From contig JAWOHN010000118.1 in the NCBI GenBank assembly GCA_046485135.1, forward strand, positions 11,935-75,934: DNA of 64,000 nt, in the 5' to 3' direction. The notes under the pieces were generated by a model. That model saw nothing but the letters and a program-made list of their open reading frames with translations. It was not told the DNA's origin and did not search any database. The DNA is from CAZAQS01 sp046485135 (lineage in GTDB: Bacteria; Chloroflexota; Anaerolineae; Anaerolineales; UBA4823). Position numbers and translations under genes: made by a program. This document shows positions 25,870 through 35,300 of this stretch, one piece after another (the stretch's first letter is position 1; each line of letters opens with the position of its first letter).

Positions 25870-25922
25870 CCTTAAAGAGTCTTATTTGATCCCGGATCCG
25901 GTGCTTGCGAGTAGCTTGCCAC

Positions 25923-26138
25923 TTATTTAGATAAGTATCTAAATGAGATCTGGCCTTTGGCGCAGCCGGATACGACTCTGCATTTGCAGATAAACAAAGA
26001 TGATGTAATACGTGAAATTGCTGGCAGATAGATCAATTCGTCCAAACCGACATGACTGCTCTCATTAATGGTTAATGCGAGAATGGCAGCCAACAGGAAT
26101 AGCAGCAGCGTAAAAGTGGTGGCAAGTTTTTGAGCCAT
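25923..26138 (-). CDS. Small putative membrane protein, function unknown
   Basis: 71 residues from ATG 26138, which has a GGGAGG site 6 bp upstream (further in-frame ATGs reach 26210). One strong N-terminal membrane helix (LATTFTLLLFLLAAILALT), then a short polar region with two cysteines in FICKCRVV and CAKG. I do not recognise it. The last codons lie inside a 20-bp inverted repeat. Moderate support: good ribosome site and signal-anchor-like start, no homology recognised. Confidence 0.4.
   Translation of the reverse strand: MAQKLATTFTLLLFLLAAILALTINESSHVGLDELIYLPAISRITSSLFICKCRVVSGCAKGQISFRYLSK
25925..25944. repeat. 20-bp inverted repeat upstream of the two-component operon
   Basis: ATTTAGATA AG TATCTAAAT: 9-bp arms around a 2-bp centre, extendable by one wobble and two more pairs. 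It lies 70 bp before the histidine kinase start and at the 3' end of the small gene. It has no following T-run, so an operator is more likely than a terminator. Confidence 0.5.
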
Positions 26139-26358
26139 GATAGCCTCCCAAGATCGTGCATTCCAGCAAAGGACCATTAAACAGTTTTTTTTAATTGAGG
26201 ATGACCTCAATGATCTGTTTTCCTGTGTTTAAGACGGTCTGTTTATCAAAATGGTTCCTATATCTGAACAGTAACAATTTGAGTTAGAATTGCAGCACAA
26301 GCGATATATGCTTCACTAACACTGCCAATCATTATGAATAACTAAGAGGGACACTGCT

Positions 26359-28041
26359 ATGCAATTCGACCACTATTTCACCAACCAGGAAATCGAATCT
26401 ACATTAAAAGCATGGGCTGATACCTATCCAAAGTTAGCTACACTGGCATCAATTGGTAATAGCTATGAGGGCAATCCAATTTGGATGTTGACAATCACGA
26501 ACCTTGAAACAGGTGCGGATATTGAGAAGCCAGCTTTATGGATCGATGGCAATATCCATGCCACTGAGATTGCAGCGGCAACCACCAGCTTATATATCGC
26601 GCATAGCCTTTTGTCCGGTTATGGTATAGATGGCCGGATTACGCGCCTATTAGATACCAGCGCGTTTTACATCATCCCCCGTGTCAATCCAGATGGTGCA
26701 GCTCTGGCAATGAGCTTGACGCCGCGCTATCTGCGATCGGGTGTGCGTCCTTACCCTTGGGATGAAAAAGATGAAGGACTTCACCCTCAGGACATCGACG
26801 GAGATGGGCGCATTCTCCAAATGCGCATCCAAGATCCCACCGGCGATTGGAAAATCAGCTCGCTCGATACGCGATTGATGGAGAAACGCAGGCCAGATGA
26901 ACATGGTGGTGGATATTACCGCATGTTGAGCGAAGGTTTAGTAGAGGACTATGATGGCTATCTCATCAAAGAAGCCCTCCCCATAGAAGGCTTGGACTTC
27001 AACCGCAACTTTCCCTTCGAATGGCGCCCAGAAGGCGACCAAAGCGGCGCCGGACCATATCCGACATCTGAACCGGAAATCAAGGCGCTGGTGGATTTCA
27101 TAGCCGCTCACCCGAATATCAACGCGGCCATCACCTACCATACTTTTAGTGGAGTAATGCTGCGTCCCTACAGTACAAAATCTGACGACGATATGGAAAC
27201 AGAAGACCTGTGGGTCTTCAAAAAGATCGGCGAGATGGCTAAGGAAAGCAGCGGCTATGCCTGTGTTTCAACTTACCATGATTTCAAATATCATCCAAAG
27301 GAAGTGACCAGTGGCGCTTTTGACGATTGGATTTACGACCAGCTCGGCGCTTACTCCTTTACCATCGAACTGTGGGATCTGCCCACCAGAGCCGGAATTG
27401 AAAACCGCAAACTGATCGAATGGTTTCGGACTCACCCTCATGAAGATGATTTAAAAATACTGAAATGGGTGGAAGAACATGCAGAAAAGGACGCCTACGT
27501 GAACTGGTATCCCTTCGACCACCCTCAATTAGGTCAGGTAGAATTGGGCGGCTACAACCAAATGTATACCTGGACCAATCCACCACCTGCATATATGGGC
27601 GACGAGGCAGCCCGAAACCTGCCAATTGTGCTATCCATCGGAGATATGTTACCTCGCCTAACTCTGCACACTTTGAAGGTTGCTCACCTTGGTGCAGACA
27701 GCTATCATATCAATCTAGTAGTAGAAAACAGTGGTTTCTTACCCACCTATACCAGTGTGCAGGGCAAAAACCGCAAAGCCGTTCGACCGGTGCGAGTCGA
27801 AATTGAGCTGCCCCAAAACGCAATTCTTGCCAGTGGAAAAAGGCGAGTCGAAATTGGGCACCTGGAAGGCCGTAGTAATAAAATGAGTATTAACATCTAT
27901 TCCTCTAGCCCCACCGATAACCGCGCCCGAGCCGAATGGACCGTGAAAGCTGCCCCAGGCACTGAAATTGGTCTCAAAGTAACTAGCGAACGAGCCGGAA
28001 CAATTCAGTACAAAGTGCAACTTGAATTACCCAAAAAGTAA
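26359..28041 (+). CDS. M14-family zinc carboxypeptidase
   Basis: 560 residues. The catalytic domain (about 1-360) has the metal motif DGNIHATEIA (HxxE), the substrate/ring residues RNFPFEW, the third zinc His in AITYHTFSG and the catalytic Glu in SFTIELWDLP. It belongs to the succinylglutamate-desuccinylase/carboxypeptidase A fold. The C-terminal 180 residues are beta-rich, likely a transthyretin-like accessory domain. No signal peptide is evident, so cytosolic action is likely. The next gene, an M24 peptidase, is 103 bp downstream, suggesting a peptide-degradation operon. Confidence 0.9.
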   Translation: MQFDHYFTNQEIESTLKAWADTYPKLATLASIGNSYEGNPIWMLTITNLETGADIEKPALWIDGNIHATEIAAATTSLYIAHSLLSGYGIDGRITRLLDTSAFYIIPRVNPDGAALAMSLTPRYLRSGVRPYPWDEKDEGLHPQDIDGDGRILQMRIQDPTGDWKISSLDTRLMEKRRPDEHGGGYYRMLSEGLVEDYDGYLIKEALPIEGLDFNRNFPFEWRPEGDQSGAGPYPTSEPEIKALVDFIAAHPNINAAITYHTFSGVMLRPYSTKSDDDMETEDLWVFKKIGEMAKESSGYACVSTYHDFKYHPKEVTSGAFDDWIYDQLGAYSFTIELWDLPTRAGIENRKLIEWFRTHPHEDDLKILKWVEEHAEKDAYVNWYPFDHPQLGQVELGGYNQMYTWTNPPPAYMGDEAARNLPIVLSIGDMLPRLTLHTLKVAHLGADSYHINLVVENSGFLPTYTSVQGKNRKAVRPVRVEIELPQNAILASGKRRVEIGHLEGRSNKMSINIYSSSPTDNRARAEWTVKAAPGTEIGLKVTSERAGTIQYKVQLELPKK

Positions 28042-28144
28042 TCTGTCAGCCTGTGCAAGTAATAACCAAATTGAGCGTCCACAAATGTGTACGGCTGTTG
28101 TTGGCGCATTTCTATGAAATTTAACCATCCAGGAGTATTCGACC

Positions 28145-29338
28145 ATGCCCACCATCATTCAAGAAAAAGTCGCCCAGGCGATTGGAATTTTGCAGGAGAA
28201 AGGAATCGATGTTTGGATGACTTTCGTCAGAGAAACCACCGCTGGCGGAGATCCGGTATTGCCCTTGATCTATGGGCACGACTTGACCTGGCATTCAGCG
28301 CTCATTTTATCCCGCCATGGACGCAGCGTTGTGGTGCTCGGGGACCTGGAGGCCGAAGCAGCCCGGCGCACCGGGGCATACAACACCATCCTGCCTTACC
28401 ACCAATCCATTCGGGAAGAACTGTTGAGCATCCTGAAAGAATTGGATCCACAGCAGATAGCGATTAATTACTCGGTCAACGATGTCCATGCCGATGGCTT
28501 AAGCTATGGGATGTACCAGGTGCTGAAGGGATATTTAGAAGGGACTCCGTACCTGGACAAACTGGTATCGGCCGAATCAATCATCAGCGCCTTGCGCGGG
28601 CGAAAAACATCTGAAGAAGTGCGCCGGATCAAGCAAGCTGTTGAAACCACCCGCCAGATCTACCAGAACACTTTCAAATATGCTCAGGTTGGAATGAGCG
28701 AACAGGCGATCAGCAGCTTCATGCACAAGCAAGTATTGGAATTTGGTGTAGAAGAGGCCTGGGATTATCAAAACTGCCCGGCTGTTAATGCAGGACCGGA
28801 GGCCATTATCGGTCACGTCGGACCAACCCAGCGCATAATTGAGGCGGGGCATATTTTGCACATGGATTTCGGTGTCCGCCAGGAAGGGTATTGCTCTGAC
28901 ATTCAACGGGTATTGTATTTTCTGAGACCTGGCGAAACATCCCCGCCCGAGCCAGTCCAACGCGGCTTTGACACGGTTGTACAAGCTATTCAGCAAGCTG
29001 CCGCAGCCATGAAACCAGGAATGAAGGGTAAAGAAATCGATGCCATCGCCAGGGGAGTCATCACCCAGGCAGGCTATCCGGAATACATGTATGGTACCGG
29101 TCATCACCTGGGACGGACCGTCCATGATGGCGCTGGCATGCTCGGGCCGGAATGGGAGCGCTATGGGGGCACACCTAACTTTCCCCTTGAAGCCGGACAT
29201 GTATACACCATAGAGCCTGGCCTGAAAGTTGAAGGGTATGGTTACATTGGTCTGGAGGAGGATGTGTTGGTCACGGAAGATGGAGTTGAATTCCTCGGAC
29301 AGCCACAGATCGAGTTGATCGTAAAGGGATCAAAATGA
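28145..29338 (+). CDS. M24-family metallopeptidase (Xaa-Pro aminopeptidase type)
   Basis: 397 residues: N-terminal creatinase-like domain (1-150) then the pita-bread domain. Metal ligands: Asp in HMDFGVRQEGYCSDIQRV (two Asp), His in GTGHHLGRTVHDG, Glu in YTIEPGL and Glu in GLEEDVLV. It should remove N-terminal residues next to proline. Downstream mgsA overlaps by ATGA, so they are co-translated. A weak AGGAG stands before ATG 28145. Confidence 0.92.
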   Translation: MPTIIQEKVAQAIGILQEKGIDVWMTFVRETTAGGDPVLPLIYGHDLTWHSALILSRHGRSVVVLGDLEAEAARRTGAYNTILPYHQSIREELLSILKELDPQQIAINYSVNDVHADGLSYGMYQVLKGYLEGTPYLDKLVSAESIISALRGRKTSEEVRRIKQAVETTRQIYQNTFKYAQVGMSEQAISSFMHKQVLEFGVEEAWDYQNCPAVNAGPEAIIGHVGPTQRIIEAGHILHMDFGVRQEGYCSDIQRVLYFLRPGETSPPEPVQRGFDTVVQAIQQAAAAMKPGMKGKEIDAIARGVITQAGYPEYMYGTGHHLGRTVHDGAGMLGPEWERYGGTPNFPLEAGHVYTIEPGLKVEGYGYIGLEEDVLVTEDGVEFLGQPQIELIVKGSK

Positions 29339-29805
29339 AAATAAATCAGTCTAGTTTGGGCAGTCAAAAGAAAATTGCCCTGATCGCCCATGACGCTCGC
29401 AAACAAGATTTGCTGGAATGGGTGAAATACAACCGAGATTCACTTAGCAAGCATATTTTATTTGGCACAGGCGGAACGGGCACGCTCATCGCCAAAGAGA
29501 CGCAGCTTCCGGTCACTCGCTTTAAAAGTGGGCCGCTGGGCGGAGACCAACAGATTGGGGCAAAGATATCCGAGCGGGAGATCGACTTCCTGATTTTCTT
29601 CTGGGACCCGCTTGAAGCTCAGCCGCACGATCCGGATGTCAAAGCCCTACTGCGACTGGCAGTTTTGTACAATATTCCCACAGCCTCTAACCGTGTCACG
29701 GCAGATTTCCTGATTACTTCACCCTATATGGCGGAACCGTATACAGGGGAATACATGGACTATACAGACAACTTTCCCCGCCCACTTCGAGGTGATGAAC
29801 GCTGA
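29335..29805 (+). CDS. mgsA: Methylglyoxal synthase
   Basis: 156 residues, the standard size. IALIAHDARKQDLLEWV (catalytic Asp region), phosphate loop FGTGGTGTLI, GPLGGDQQIGAKI and FFWDPLEAQPHDPDVKALLR are all signature blocks. It converts dihydroxyacetone phosphate to methylglyoxal and phosphate, a bypass relieving sugar-phosphate stress, which suits the sugar-rich neighbourhood elsewhere. Start overlaps the M24 stop by 4 bp. The C-terminus has a short extension. Confidence 0.95.
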   Translation: MKINQSSLGSQKKIALIAHDARKQDLLEWVKYNRDSLSKHILFGTGGTGTLIAKETQLPVTRFKSGPLGGDQQIGAKISEREIDFLIFFWDPLEAQPHDPDVKALLRLAVLYNIPTASNRVTADFLITSPYMAEPYTGEYMDYTDNFPRPLRGDER

Positions 29806-29813
29806 GATTTCGG

Positions 29814-30755
29814 TTAATCCCCTTGATTAGCAGCCGTCGCCAGACCGAAAATCAATAGCTGCACTGGATCGAGGAGCACAAACTCCCCACTGATACGCCA
29901 GAGGTTGTACTTTTCCATCTCTTCAATCTGGGCATACGGGTCGTAGAAACGCATGCCAGAGAAATCATACCCAGCTGGTCCGTAGCGAGCCTCAAAATGC
30001 AGGTGGGGCGCACTGGACCAGTGTTCAGGGGTATTCCCAACTGCTCCCAGGGTCTGCCCGCAGGTCACTTCCTGCCCAAAGGCCGGCAATGGTGTTTCTT
30101 GCATATGGGCATACAACAGGTACAGCAATTGTTGGTCAGGAATGCCCAAAAACTCGATCAGTGATCTGGGCAACTGCTCGTATCGCGTCTCGACGATAAC
30201 CATGTTGCCGTAAGGGATCAAGTTATTGTTGTTAGCAGCCACACGGCCCGCCAAAACAGATTGGATCGGGACTCCTTGAATAGACAGCCTCTCTCCGCGC
30301 CGGTAGTAGGCAAAATCCACTCCATGGTGTCCGGTATCTTTGCCCACAGGAGGGGGATCAAAGGGAAAAGAGACAATTTCTTGAAGATCAGCCAGGCTGT
30401 GATCTTCGAGAGGGGAACACATGCTTGAAGTCGAGAACATCTCCAGCAAAGGGGTGGGGCTTGGAGTTGGGGTAAAATATACAGGCACTGGGCCCATTTG
30501 GGTAGGTGTGGGTAAAATCGTCGCTGCCATGGTTGATACAGCTTGAGAGCCAGCTTCGATATCCGTGCTTATCCGTGCAGTCGGTTGTCTTAGGATTTCA
30601 ATGGGTATAGGGTTATCCTGACCTGGAGGCGGTTGCAAAGTGTTGTTTTCCTGGCAACCCGTCAACCCAAGCAGCAGCCAGAAACCTAACCCTATGTATA
30701 GAAAATGTTTGATATTATCACCAACTTTCGGCCAAATCATGGACATTATTACCAT
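29814..30755 (-). CDS. M23-family peptidase lipoprotein
   Basis: 313 residues. The signal ends at a lipobox LLGLTGC (Cys 34), so it is probably a membrane-anchored lipoprotein. A proline/threonine-rich linker (about 40-115) leads to an M23 (LytM) domain with GHHGVDFAYY (HxxxD), GQTLGAVGNTP and the final APHLHFEARYG. M23 enzymes cut peptidoglycan cross-bridges or act as activators. Three in-frame ATGs (30755, 30746, 30740) are near the start; the choice does not change the lipobox. Divergent from ruvX. Confidence 0.88.
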   Translation of the reverse strand: MVIMSMIWPKVGDNIKHFLYIGLGFWLLLGLTGCQENNTLQPPPGQDNPIPIEILRQPTARISTDIEAGSQAVSTMAATILPTPTQMGPVPVYFTPTPSPTPLLEMFSTSSMCSPLEDHSLADLQEIVSFPFDPPPVGKDTGHHGVDFAYYRRGERLSIQGVPIQSVLAGRVAANNNNLIPYGNMVIVETRYEQLPRSLIEFLGIPDQQLLYLLYAHMQETPLPAFGQEVTCGQTLGAVGNTPEHWSSAPHLHFEARYGPAGYDFSGMRFYDPYAQIEEMEKYNLWRISGEFVLLDPVQLLIFGLATAANQGD

Positions 30756-30800
30756 TGTTCAGGACTCGGGATACTCTCCTTCGCTGCCTATATCCCCGAA

Positions 30801-30806
30801 ATTATA
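30801..30806 (-). promoter_or_regulatory. -10 element of the M23 lipoprotein gene
   Basis: Perfect TATAAT on the minus strand, 45 bp before the first ATG; the -35 is weak. Confidence 0.35.
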
Positions 30807-30848
30807 CCCTGAGGTCCATGCACACAGATCAATAAGCACATATTAACC

Positions 30849-31259
30849 ATGCGCATTCTTGCAGTTGATCCAGGTGAAAAACGAATCGGCATTGCCATAA
30901 GCGATCCAACCGGCACAATTGCCAATCCCCTGACTGTCCTGAAACATGTAGCGCGGCCTGTAGATGCGGCTGCAATTGCACAGCTTGCACAAGAGCATGG
31001 AGTCGAATTGATCATTGTTGGTCAAAATCTGGATGCAGAAGGAGAGCCCACGGTGCAGAGCCGCATGGCGGGGCGATTGGCAGAAGCCATTCGCGCCCAA
31101 ATCTCGGTGCCAGTTGAGATGTGGGACGAGAGCGGCAGCACAAAGGCCGCCAGAGCAGCTCGCATCGCTATGGGCGTTCGCAAGAACAAACGACGCGGTC
31201 ATATGGATGATCTGGCAGCTACCGTTATCTTGCAGTCCTACTTGGATGCAAATCTATGA
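30849..31259 (+). CDS. ruvX: Putative Holliday junction resolvase / pre-16S rRNA nuclease YqgF
   Basis: 136 residues, the usual size. RNase H-fold first motif LAVDPGEKRIGIAISDPTG, then IIVGQNL (matching VGLP), and C-terminal DDLAATVILQSYL with the late Asp. YqgF matures the 5' end of 16S rRNA and has been linked to junction resolution. It overlaps the mltG start by 4 bp (ATGA). Confidence 0.93.
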   Translation: MRILAVDPGEKRIGIAISDPTGTIANPLTVLKHVARPVDAAAIAQLAQEHGVELIIVGQNLDAEGEPTVQSRMAGRLAEAIRAQISVPVEMWDESGSTKAARAARIAMGVRKNKRRGHMDDLAATVILQSYLDANL

Positions 31260-32398
31260 AAAAAAACCGCTCCTCTTGCTTAGGCGTCTCTATCATCGGA
31301 CTGGTCCTTTTATTTATCAGCGGATCTATCTTTTTAGGAGCTATCTTGCTGGCAGTTCCGCGCAGAGCAGAGCAAGTGTACGGTTCTGCCTCCCCCACTT
31401 TAAACAGCATAGAGCGCTTCAGTTACGCCCTTATCCTGCTGGTTCAAGAGGATGATCTTGTACGCCCGGTGGATCCTTTTGGCGCAGAGAGAAGTTTTAA
31501 TGTCGAAATTGGAGAAAGCACTCCATCAGTTATCGGGCGCTTATGGGAACAAGGTCTGATCTCGAACCCAGGCGCTTTCCGTACCTACTTGCGCTACAGC
31601 GGCCTGGACACCACCCTGCAAGCGGGAGTTTACACGCTAAATCCCAGCATGAGCCCCATTCAGCTAGCCCAGGTATTACAAGATGCCACGCCTGCTGAGG
31701 TGAGCTTTCGCATCTTGCCGGGTTGGCGTATGGAGGAAATCGCTGCAGCATTGCCAACCTCTGGCCTGAGCATAACCCCAGAAGCATTTCTACAGGCTGC
31801 CCGGTCCATCCCACAAGGTTACTCATTTTCAGATGAGTTGGTCTCATCTGGCTCTGCAGAAGGATTCTTACTCCCAGATACCTACATATTTGAGCGCGAA
31901 ATCTCATCCCAGGAATTTATTCTCCAAATTTTGGATAACTTTGAGGAAAACGTCCCTGACCGGCTGCGAGAACGCTTTTCTCAGCAGAATTTGTCCTTGC
32001 TCGAGGCGGTGACCCTGGCCTCGATCGTCCAAAGAGAGGCAATAGCAGAAGATGAGATGCCGCTCATTGCCTCGGTTTTCTATAACCGTCTGGCTATCGG
32101 GATGAAGCTGGATACCGACCCAACCGTGCAATATGCACTGGGTTATAACACCGTCCAAAACACCTGGTGGACCAACCCGCTCAGCCTGGCAGACCTCCAA
32201 GTGGACTCGCCCTATAACACGTATCTATACGCGGGATTGCCGCCCGGCCCAATTGCAAATCCAAATCTGGAAGCGCTCAGGGCAGTGGCTTACCCGGCGA
32301 AAACCCCTTATTACTATTTCCGCGCAGGCTGCGATGAAAGCGGGCGGCACTCATTTGCGGAAACATATGCAGAACATCTGCTTAACGCCTGTCCATAA
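31256..32398 (+). CDS. mltG: Endolytic murein transglycosylase MltG
   Basis: 380 residues. One N-terminal membrane helix (about 8-35, LGVSIIGLVLLFISGSIFLG), a LysM-like N-terminal domain, then the YceG domain with catalytic Glu in LASIVQREAIAEDEMPLIAS, then VFYNRL, and the C-terminal PNLEALRAVAYPAKTPYYYF. It cleaves nascent glycan strands and sets glycan length. The ruvX-mltG pair is common in bacteria. Confidence 0.94.
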   Translation: MKKNRSSCLGVSIIGLVLLFISGSIFLGAILLAVPRRAEQVYGSASPTLNSIERFSYALILLVQEDDLVRPVDPFGAERSFNVEIGESTPSVIGRLWEQGLISNPGAFRTYLRYSGLDTTLQAGVYTLNPSMSPIQLAQVLQDATPAEVSFRILPGWRMEEIAAALPTSGLSITPEAFLQAARSIPQGYSFSDELVSSGSAEGFLLPDTYIFEREISSQEFILQILDNFEENVPDRLRERFSQQNLSLLEAVTLASIVQREAIAEDEMPLIASVFYNRLAIGMKLDTDPTVQYALGYNTVQNTWWTNPLSLADLQVDSPYNTYLYAGLPPGPIANPNLEALRAVAYPAKTPYYYFRAGCDESGRHSFAETYAEHLLNACP

Positions 32399-32531
32399 TT
32401 GCATAGATCTCAAGTTCGGGGGCAAAGGGAATCATTTACCCAAACAGAACCGGGCAGTTTATAAAAATACTCGCCTGCAAGACTGAACAATAACGGTGCA
32501 GATAAGATTGAAAGCTTAAGGAGAATTTCGG

Positions 32532-33797
32532 ATGAATTCGAGGAAAATAAACTACATTTCGCTACTAATGGTATTCACAATTCTTTGCCTTGCTCCCGTA
32601 TCCAATCTCATCAACTCTCCAGATCTAGCCCGCAGCGCCGCACAGCAAGTCAGCTGGCCCATAATTTCAATCCAAGCCTGGGCAGGGAATCTGGAAAGAC
32701 CGGTCACGATCACTCACCCCGGAGATGGCTCCGGCAGGGTCTTTGTTGTTGAACAGCCTGGAAGGATTCGGATTATTGAAAACGGGCAGGTTAAGCCCGT
32801 GCCTTTCTTAGACATTCAGGGTCAAGTGAAGTGCTGTAGAGAAGAGGGGCTGCTTGGACTGGCTTTCCCCCCACAGTATGCAGAAAAAGGTCATTTCTAC
32901 GTGTACTATACGCGTTTAGATGGGAACAATCAGGTATCCCGCTTTCACATTAGCACAGATAATGATATTGCCGATCCTGGCAGTGAAGAGGAAATCCTTT
33001 TCTTACATCACCCTACCTATTTGAATCATAATGGGGGGCAGTTGGCTTTTGGACCAGATGGCTATTTATATATTGGAACCGGAGACGGTGGAGGCGGCGG
33101 AGACCCAGATGAAAATGCACAAGACCTGGAGTCGCTCTTGGGAAAGATCTTGCGCATTGATGTTGAAAGCGCTGGTTCGACACCAATATCAGGAGAGTTT
33201 TCATTCTATTTTCCTTTGCTAATAGTTGGGAATGATATTCCAGCAAAAGCATATTCCATTCCGCCAGATAACCCTTTCCTAAATGATGCTCAGGCGCGAC
33301 CTGAGATTTGGGCAGTGGGTCTACGCAATCCCTGGCGTTTCTCTTTCGATTCGGCCTCAGGCGATCTTTACATCGCTGATGTGGGCCAAAATCTTAGAGA
33401 AGAGGTAAATTTCCAGCCGGTCTCCAGCACAGGAGCAGAAAATTACGGTTGGAATATCCTAGAAGGATCGCTTTGCTACTCCCCGTCCACCAGTTGTGTA
33501 GCTCCAGCAAATTACACTCCCCCAGTAGCTGAGTACGGTCATGATCTTGGTTGTTCTGTTACCGGAGGAGAAGTTTACCGGGGCAATCAGTACCCAACTT
33601 TACAAGGTTTTTATCTGTATGGAGATTTCTGCTCCGGTCGGATTTGGGGGCTGGCAAACGAGGGTAGCGGGTGGCAATCGCAGGAGCTTTTAGTTTCCAC
33701 CTTACGGATCTCCACCTTTGGCTCAGACGAGGATGGTAATCTCTACGTGGCTGATCTCGCCACGGGCCAAATCTACCGCATCGTTGTCGGCCATTGA
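32532..33797 (+). CDS. PQQ-dependent sugar dehydrogenase-like protein (soluble GDH / Hedgehog-interacting fold)
   Basis: 421 residues. N-terminal hydrophobic helix (about 8-25, likely secretion signal or anchor), then a six-bladed propeller: PGDGSGRVFVVEQPGRIRI, EEGLLGLAFPP, HNGGQLAFGPDGYLYIGTGDG, GLRNPWRFSFD and ADVGQNLREEV are the glucose/sorbosone dehydrogenase repeats. It oxidises aldoses outside the membrane if PQQ is available; many relatives bind other ligands. It has a strong AAGGAG site. A short stretch of likely disulfide cysteines (CYSPSTSC) is present. Confidence 0.87.
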   Translation: MNSRKINYISLLMVFTILCLAPVSNLINSPDLARSAAQQVSWPIISIQAWAGNLERPVTITHPGDGSGRVFVVEQPGRIRIIENGQVKPVPFLDIQGQVKCCREEGLLGLAFPPQYAEKGHFYVYYTRLDGNNQVSRFHISTDNDIADPGSEEEILFLHHPTYLNHNGGQLAFGPDGYLYIGTGDGGGGGDPDENAQDLESLLGKILRIDVESAGSTPISGEFSFYFPLLIVGNDIPAKAYSIPPDNPFLNDAQARPEIWAVGLRNPWRFSFDSASGDLYIADVGQNLREEVNFQPVSSTGAENYGWNILEGSLCYSPSTSCVAPANYTPPVAEYGHDLGCSVTGGEVYRGNQYPTLQGFYLYGDFCSGRIWGLANEGSGWQSQELLVSTLRISTFGSDEDGNLYVADLATGQIYRIVVGH

Positions 33798-33807
33798 CGC
33801 AGCCAAT

Positions 33808-35283
33808 TTATTTCAAGATGTAGTAAGTCGCGCGCTTATCACCAATTTTCAACAAGATACCGCGGCTGACCAATTCTGCCAGGTCCCGCCGCAGCGTTTC
33901 GGGGTGCACATCCGGGCATAGCTCACGGTAGGAGCTATTGCTGATGCGGCGATGTAGCGCCAGATGCGTCAGAGCCATCTCCTGACGCGGGTTTAAATTC
34001 ATATCTTTATACTTCGACAGATCAGGTATTGATACTGAATCGTGCCCAATATACGGCGCATGCAAAGTGACCCGGAAACAACCAGCGATTTCCTCAAAAC
34101 GGGGTGGGCGCAGCTGGTTCTGGCGCAATACCGTGACAACTCGATCCAAGCCATACCCAAGACGCTCGATAAAGCCCATATCGGAGAGTACTTGGACGAT
34201 GATGGCGTTCCTGGAAAAGCGTGCCTCTAGCAGGTTATCCAAGGTCACCGGACCGGGCAATCGTCCGGGTGACTGCACTTCCAATCGGTCAGAAAAGATA
34301 TTTAAGTGAATATTATCACCTTGCAAGTTGTAATCCCGGTGGGCGATCGCATTCACCAGCAGTTCTCTGACCGCCTCCAGTGGATACTCCGGCGCCTCCT
34401 GGCGAGTTAACCCTGCCAATCTGACTACCTTACGCAGGTTGGCCTGGACAAAAGCATCTGCCTGACGTATTTGCTCTGGGAGCGTGCCACTGATATCCTG
34501 TTTGATAAAGCGATCCGAAAAAGCAATCCCAGGAAAATGTGCAGCCAAAATGGTCGAGTTGGGCAGCCATTGTTGTGGATAACGCCCAAATAGCAATACA
34601 GCCGCGTAGGTCGGGCGTAGTTCCCCGTTAACACGTTTCAGGCAACCCCGTTGCATTAAAATTTCCTGACTTGCTTCTCGTCCAGCCCCTTTAAAGAGGC
34701 CCGTGCTCCCCTTGAGCAAATCTAAATAAGCCTCTGTTTGTTGCGGATCCAAATCCGCCAATGTGGCCTGCGGGGGAACGGCCGTTTCAAGCTGGATCGC
34801 GCCACGCTCAACCAGAAGTTGCCGCAACCGGCGCGCGGAAAGTGGATTTGTCTGGCGACCATCACGACCCAAATAACTGCCATCCAGGCTGTAGACATGC
34901 GGAAGGCCAGCAGGGATTGTTACCCATAAGATCTGGGTAGAATTCAAACCACCTGTAGAAAATACTCTCGGTACCGGTAATACCAATGCTGGGTCAACCA
35001 GCAATGCTGCTTGAAAAGATAGCTCAATCGCCTTTTCGACATCCCTGACACCCTGCACCTGGCCAGAGCGCGGTGTTATGCCAATCAGGATTGAACCCCC
35101 GCCTGTGTTTGCCATGCCCGTCATTGTAGCAGCCAGGCTTGTCACCGGCGCATCTTCAGGAAACCAGTGCAGGTCTGGACCCATTCCACGGGCTAGTATA
35201 GAGAAAATGTCAGGTAACGAAGACATGGTTGTGCTGCTACGTATAGGTGAATAGAAGGCCGAGCTGTACATCAACCCGGCCAT
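33808..35283 (-). CDS. AlbA_2-domain DNA-binding transcriptional regulator (RecG-like regulator family)
   Basis: 491 residues. N-terminal Schlafen AlbA_2 domain (about 20-150, MANTGGGSILIGITPRSG), a middle region, an HATPase_c_4-like segment (AVRELLVNAIAHRDY, LEVQSPGRLPGPV) and a C-terminal winged helix (about 440-490, RRDLAELVSRGILLKIG). Such proteins are often annotated as RecG-like helicases but lack helicase motifs. It starts 17 bp after the lon stop, so it is probably co-transcribed with lon. No Shine-Dalgarno is seen; ATG 35226 is an alternative start. Confidence 0.8.
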   Translation of the reverse strand: MAGLMYSSAFYSPIRSSTTMSSLPDIFSILARGMGPDLHWFPEDAPVTSLAATMTGMANTGGGSILIGITPRSGQVQGVRDVEKAIELSFQAALLVDPALVLPVPRVFSTGGLNSTQILWVTIPAGLPHVYSLDGSYLGRDGRQTNPLSARRLRQLLVERGAIQLETAVPPQATLADLDPQQTEAYLDLLKGSTGLFKGAGREASQEILMQRGCLKRVNGELRPTYAAVLLFGRYPQQWLPNSTILAAHFPGIAFSDRFIKQDISGTLPEQIRQADAFVQANLRKVVRLAGLTRQEAPEYPLEAVRELLVNAIAHRDYNLQGDNIHLNIFSDRLEVQSPGRLPGPVTLDNLLEARFSRNAIIVQVLSDMGFIERLGYGLDRVVTVLRQNQLRPPRFEEIAGCFRVTLHAPYIGHDSVSIPDLSKYKDMNLNPRQEMALTHLALHRRISNSSYRELCPDVHPETLRRDLAELVSRGILLKIGDKRATYYILK

Positions 35284-35300
35284 TCTTGCGTTTTGCTTGG

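Noticed and set aside
33808..35283. RecG helicase
   Set aside because: It has AlbA_2, an ATPase-like segment and a winged helix but none of the helicase motifs.
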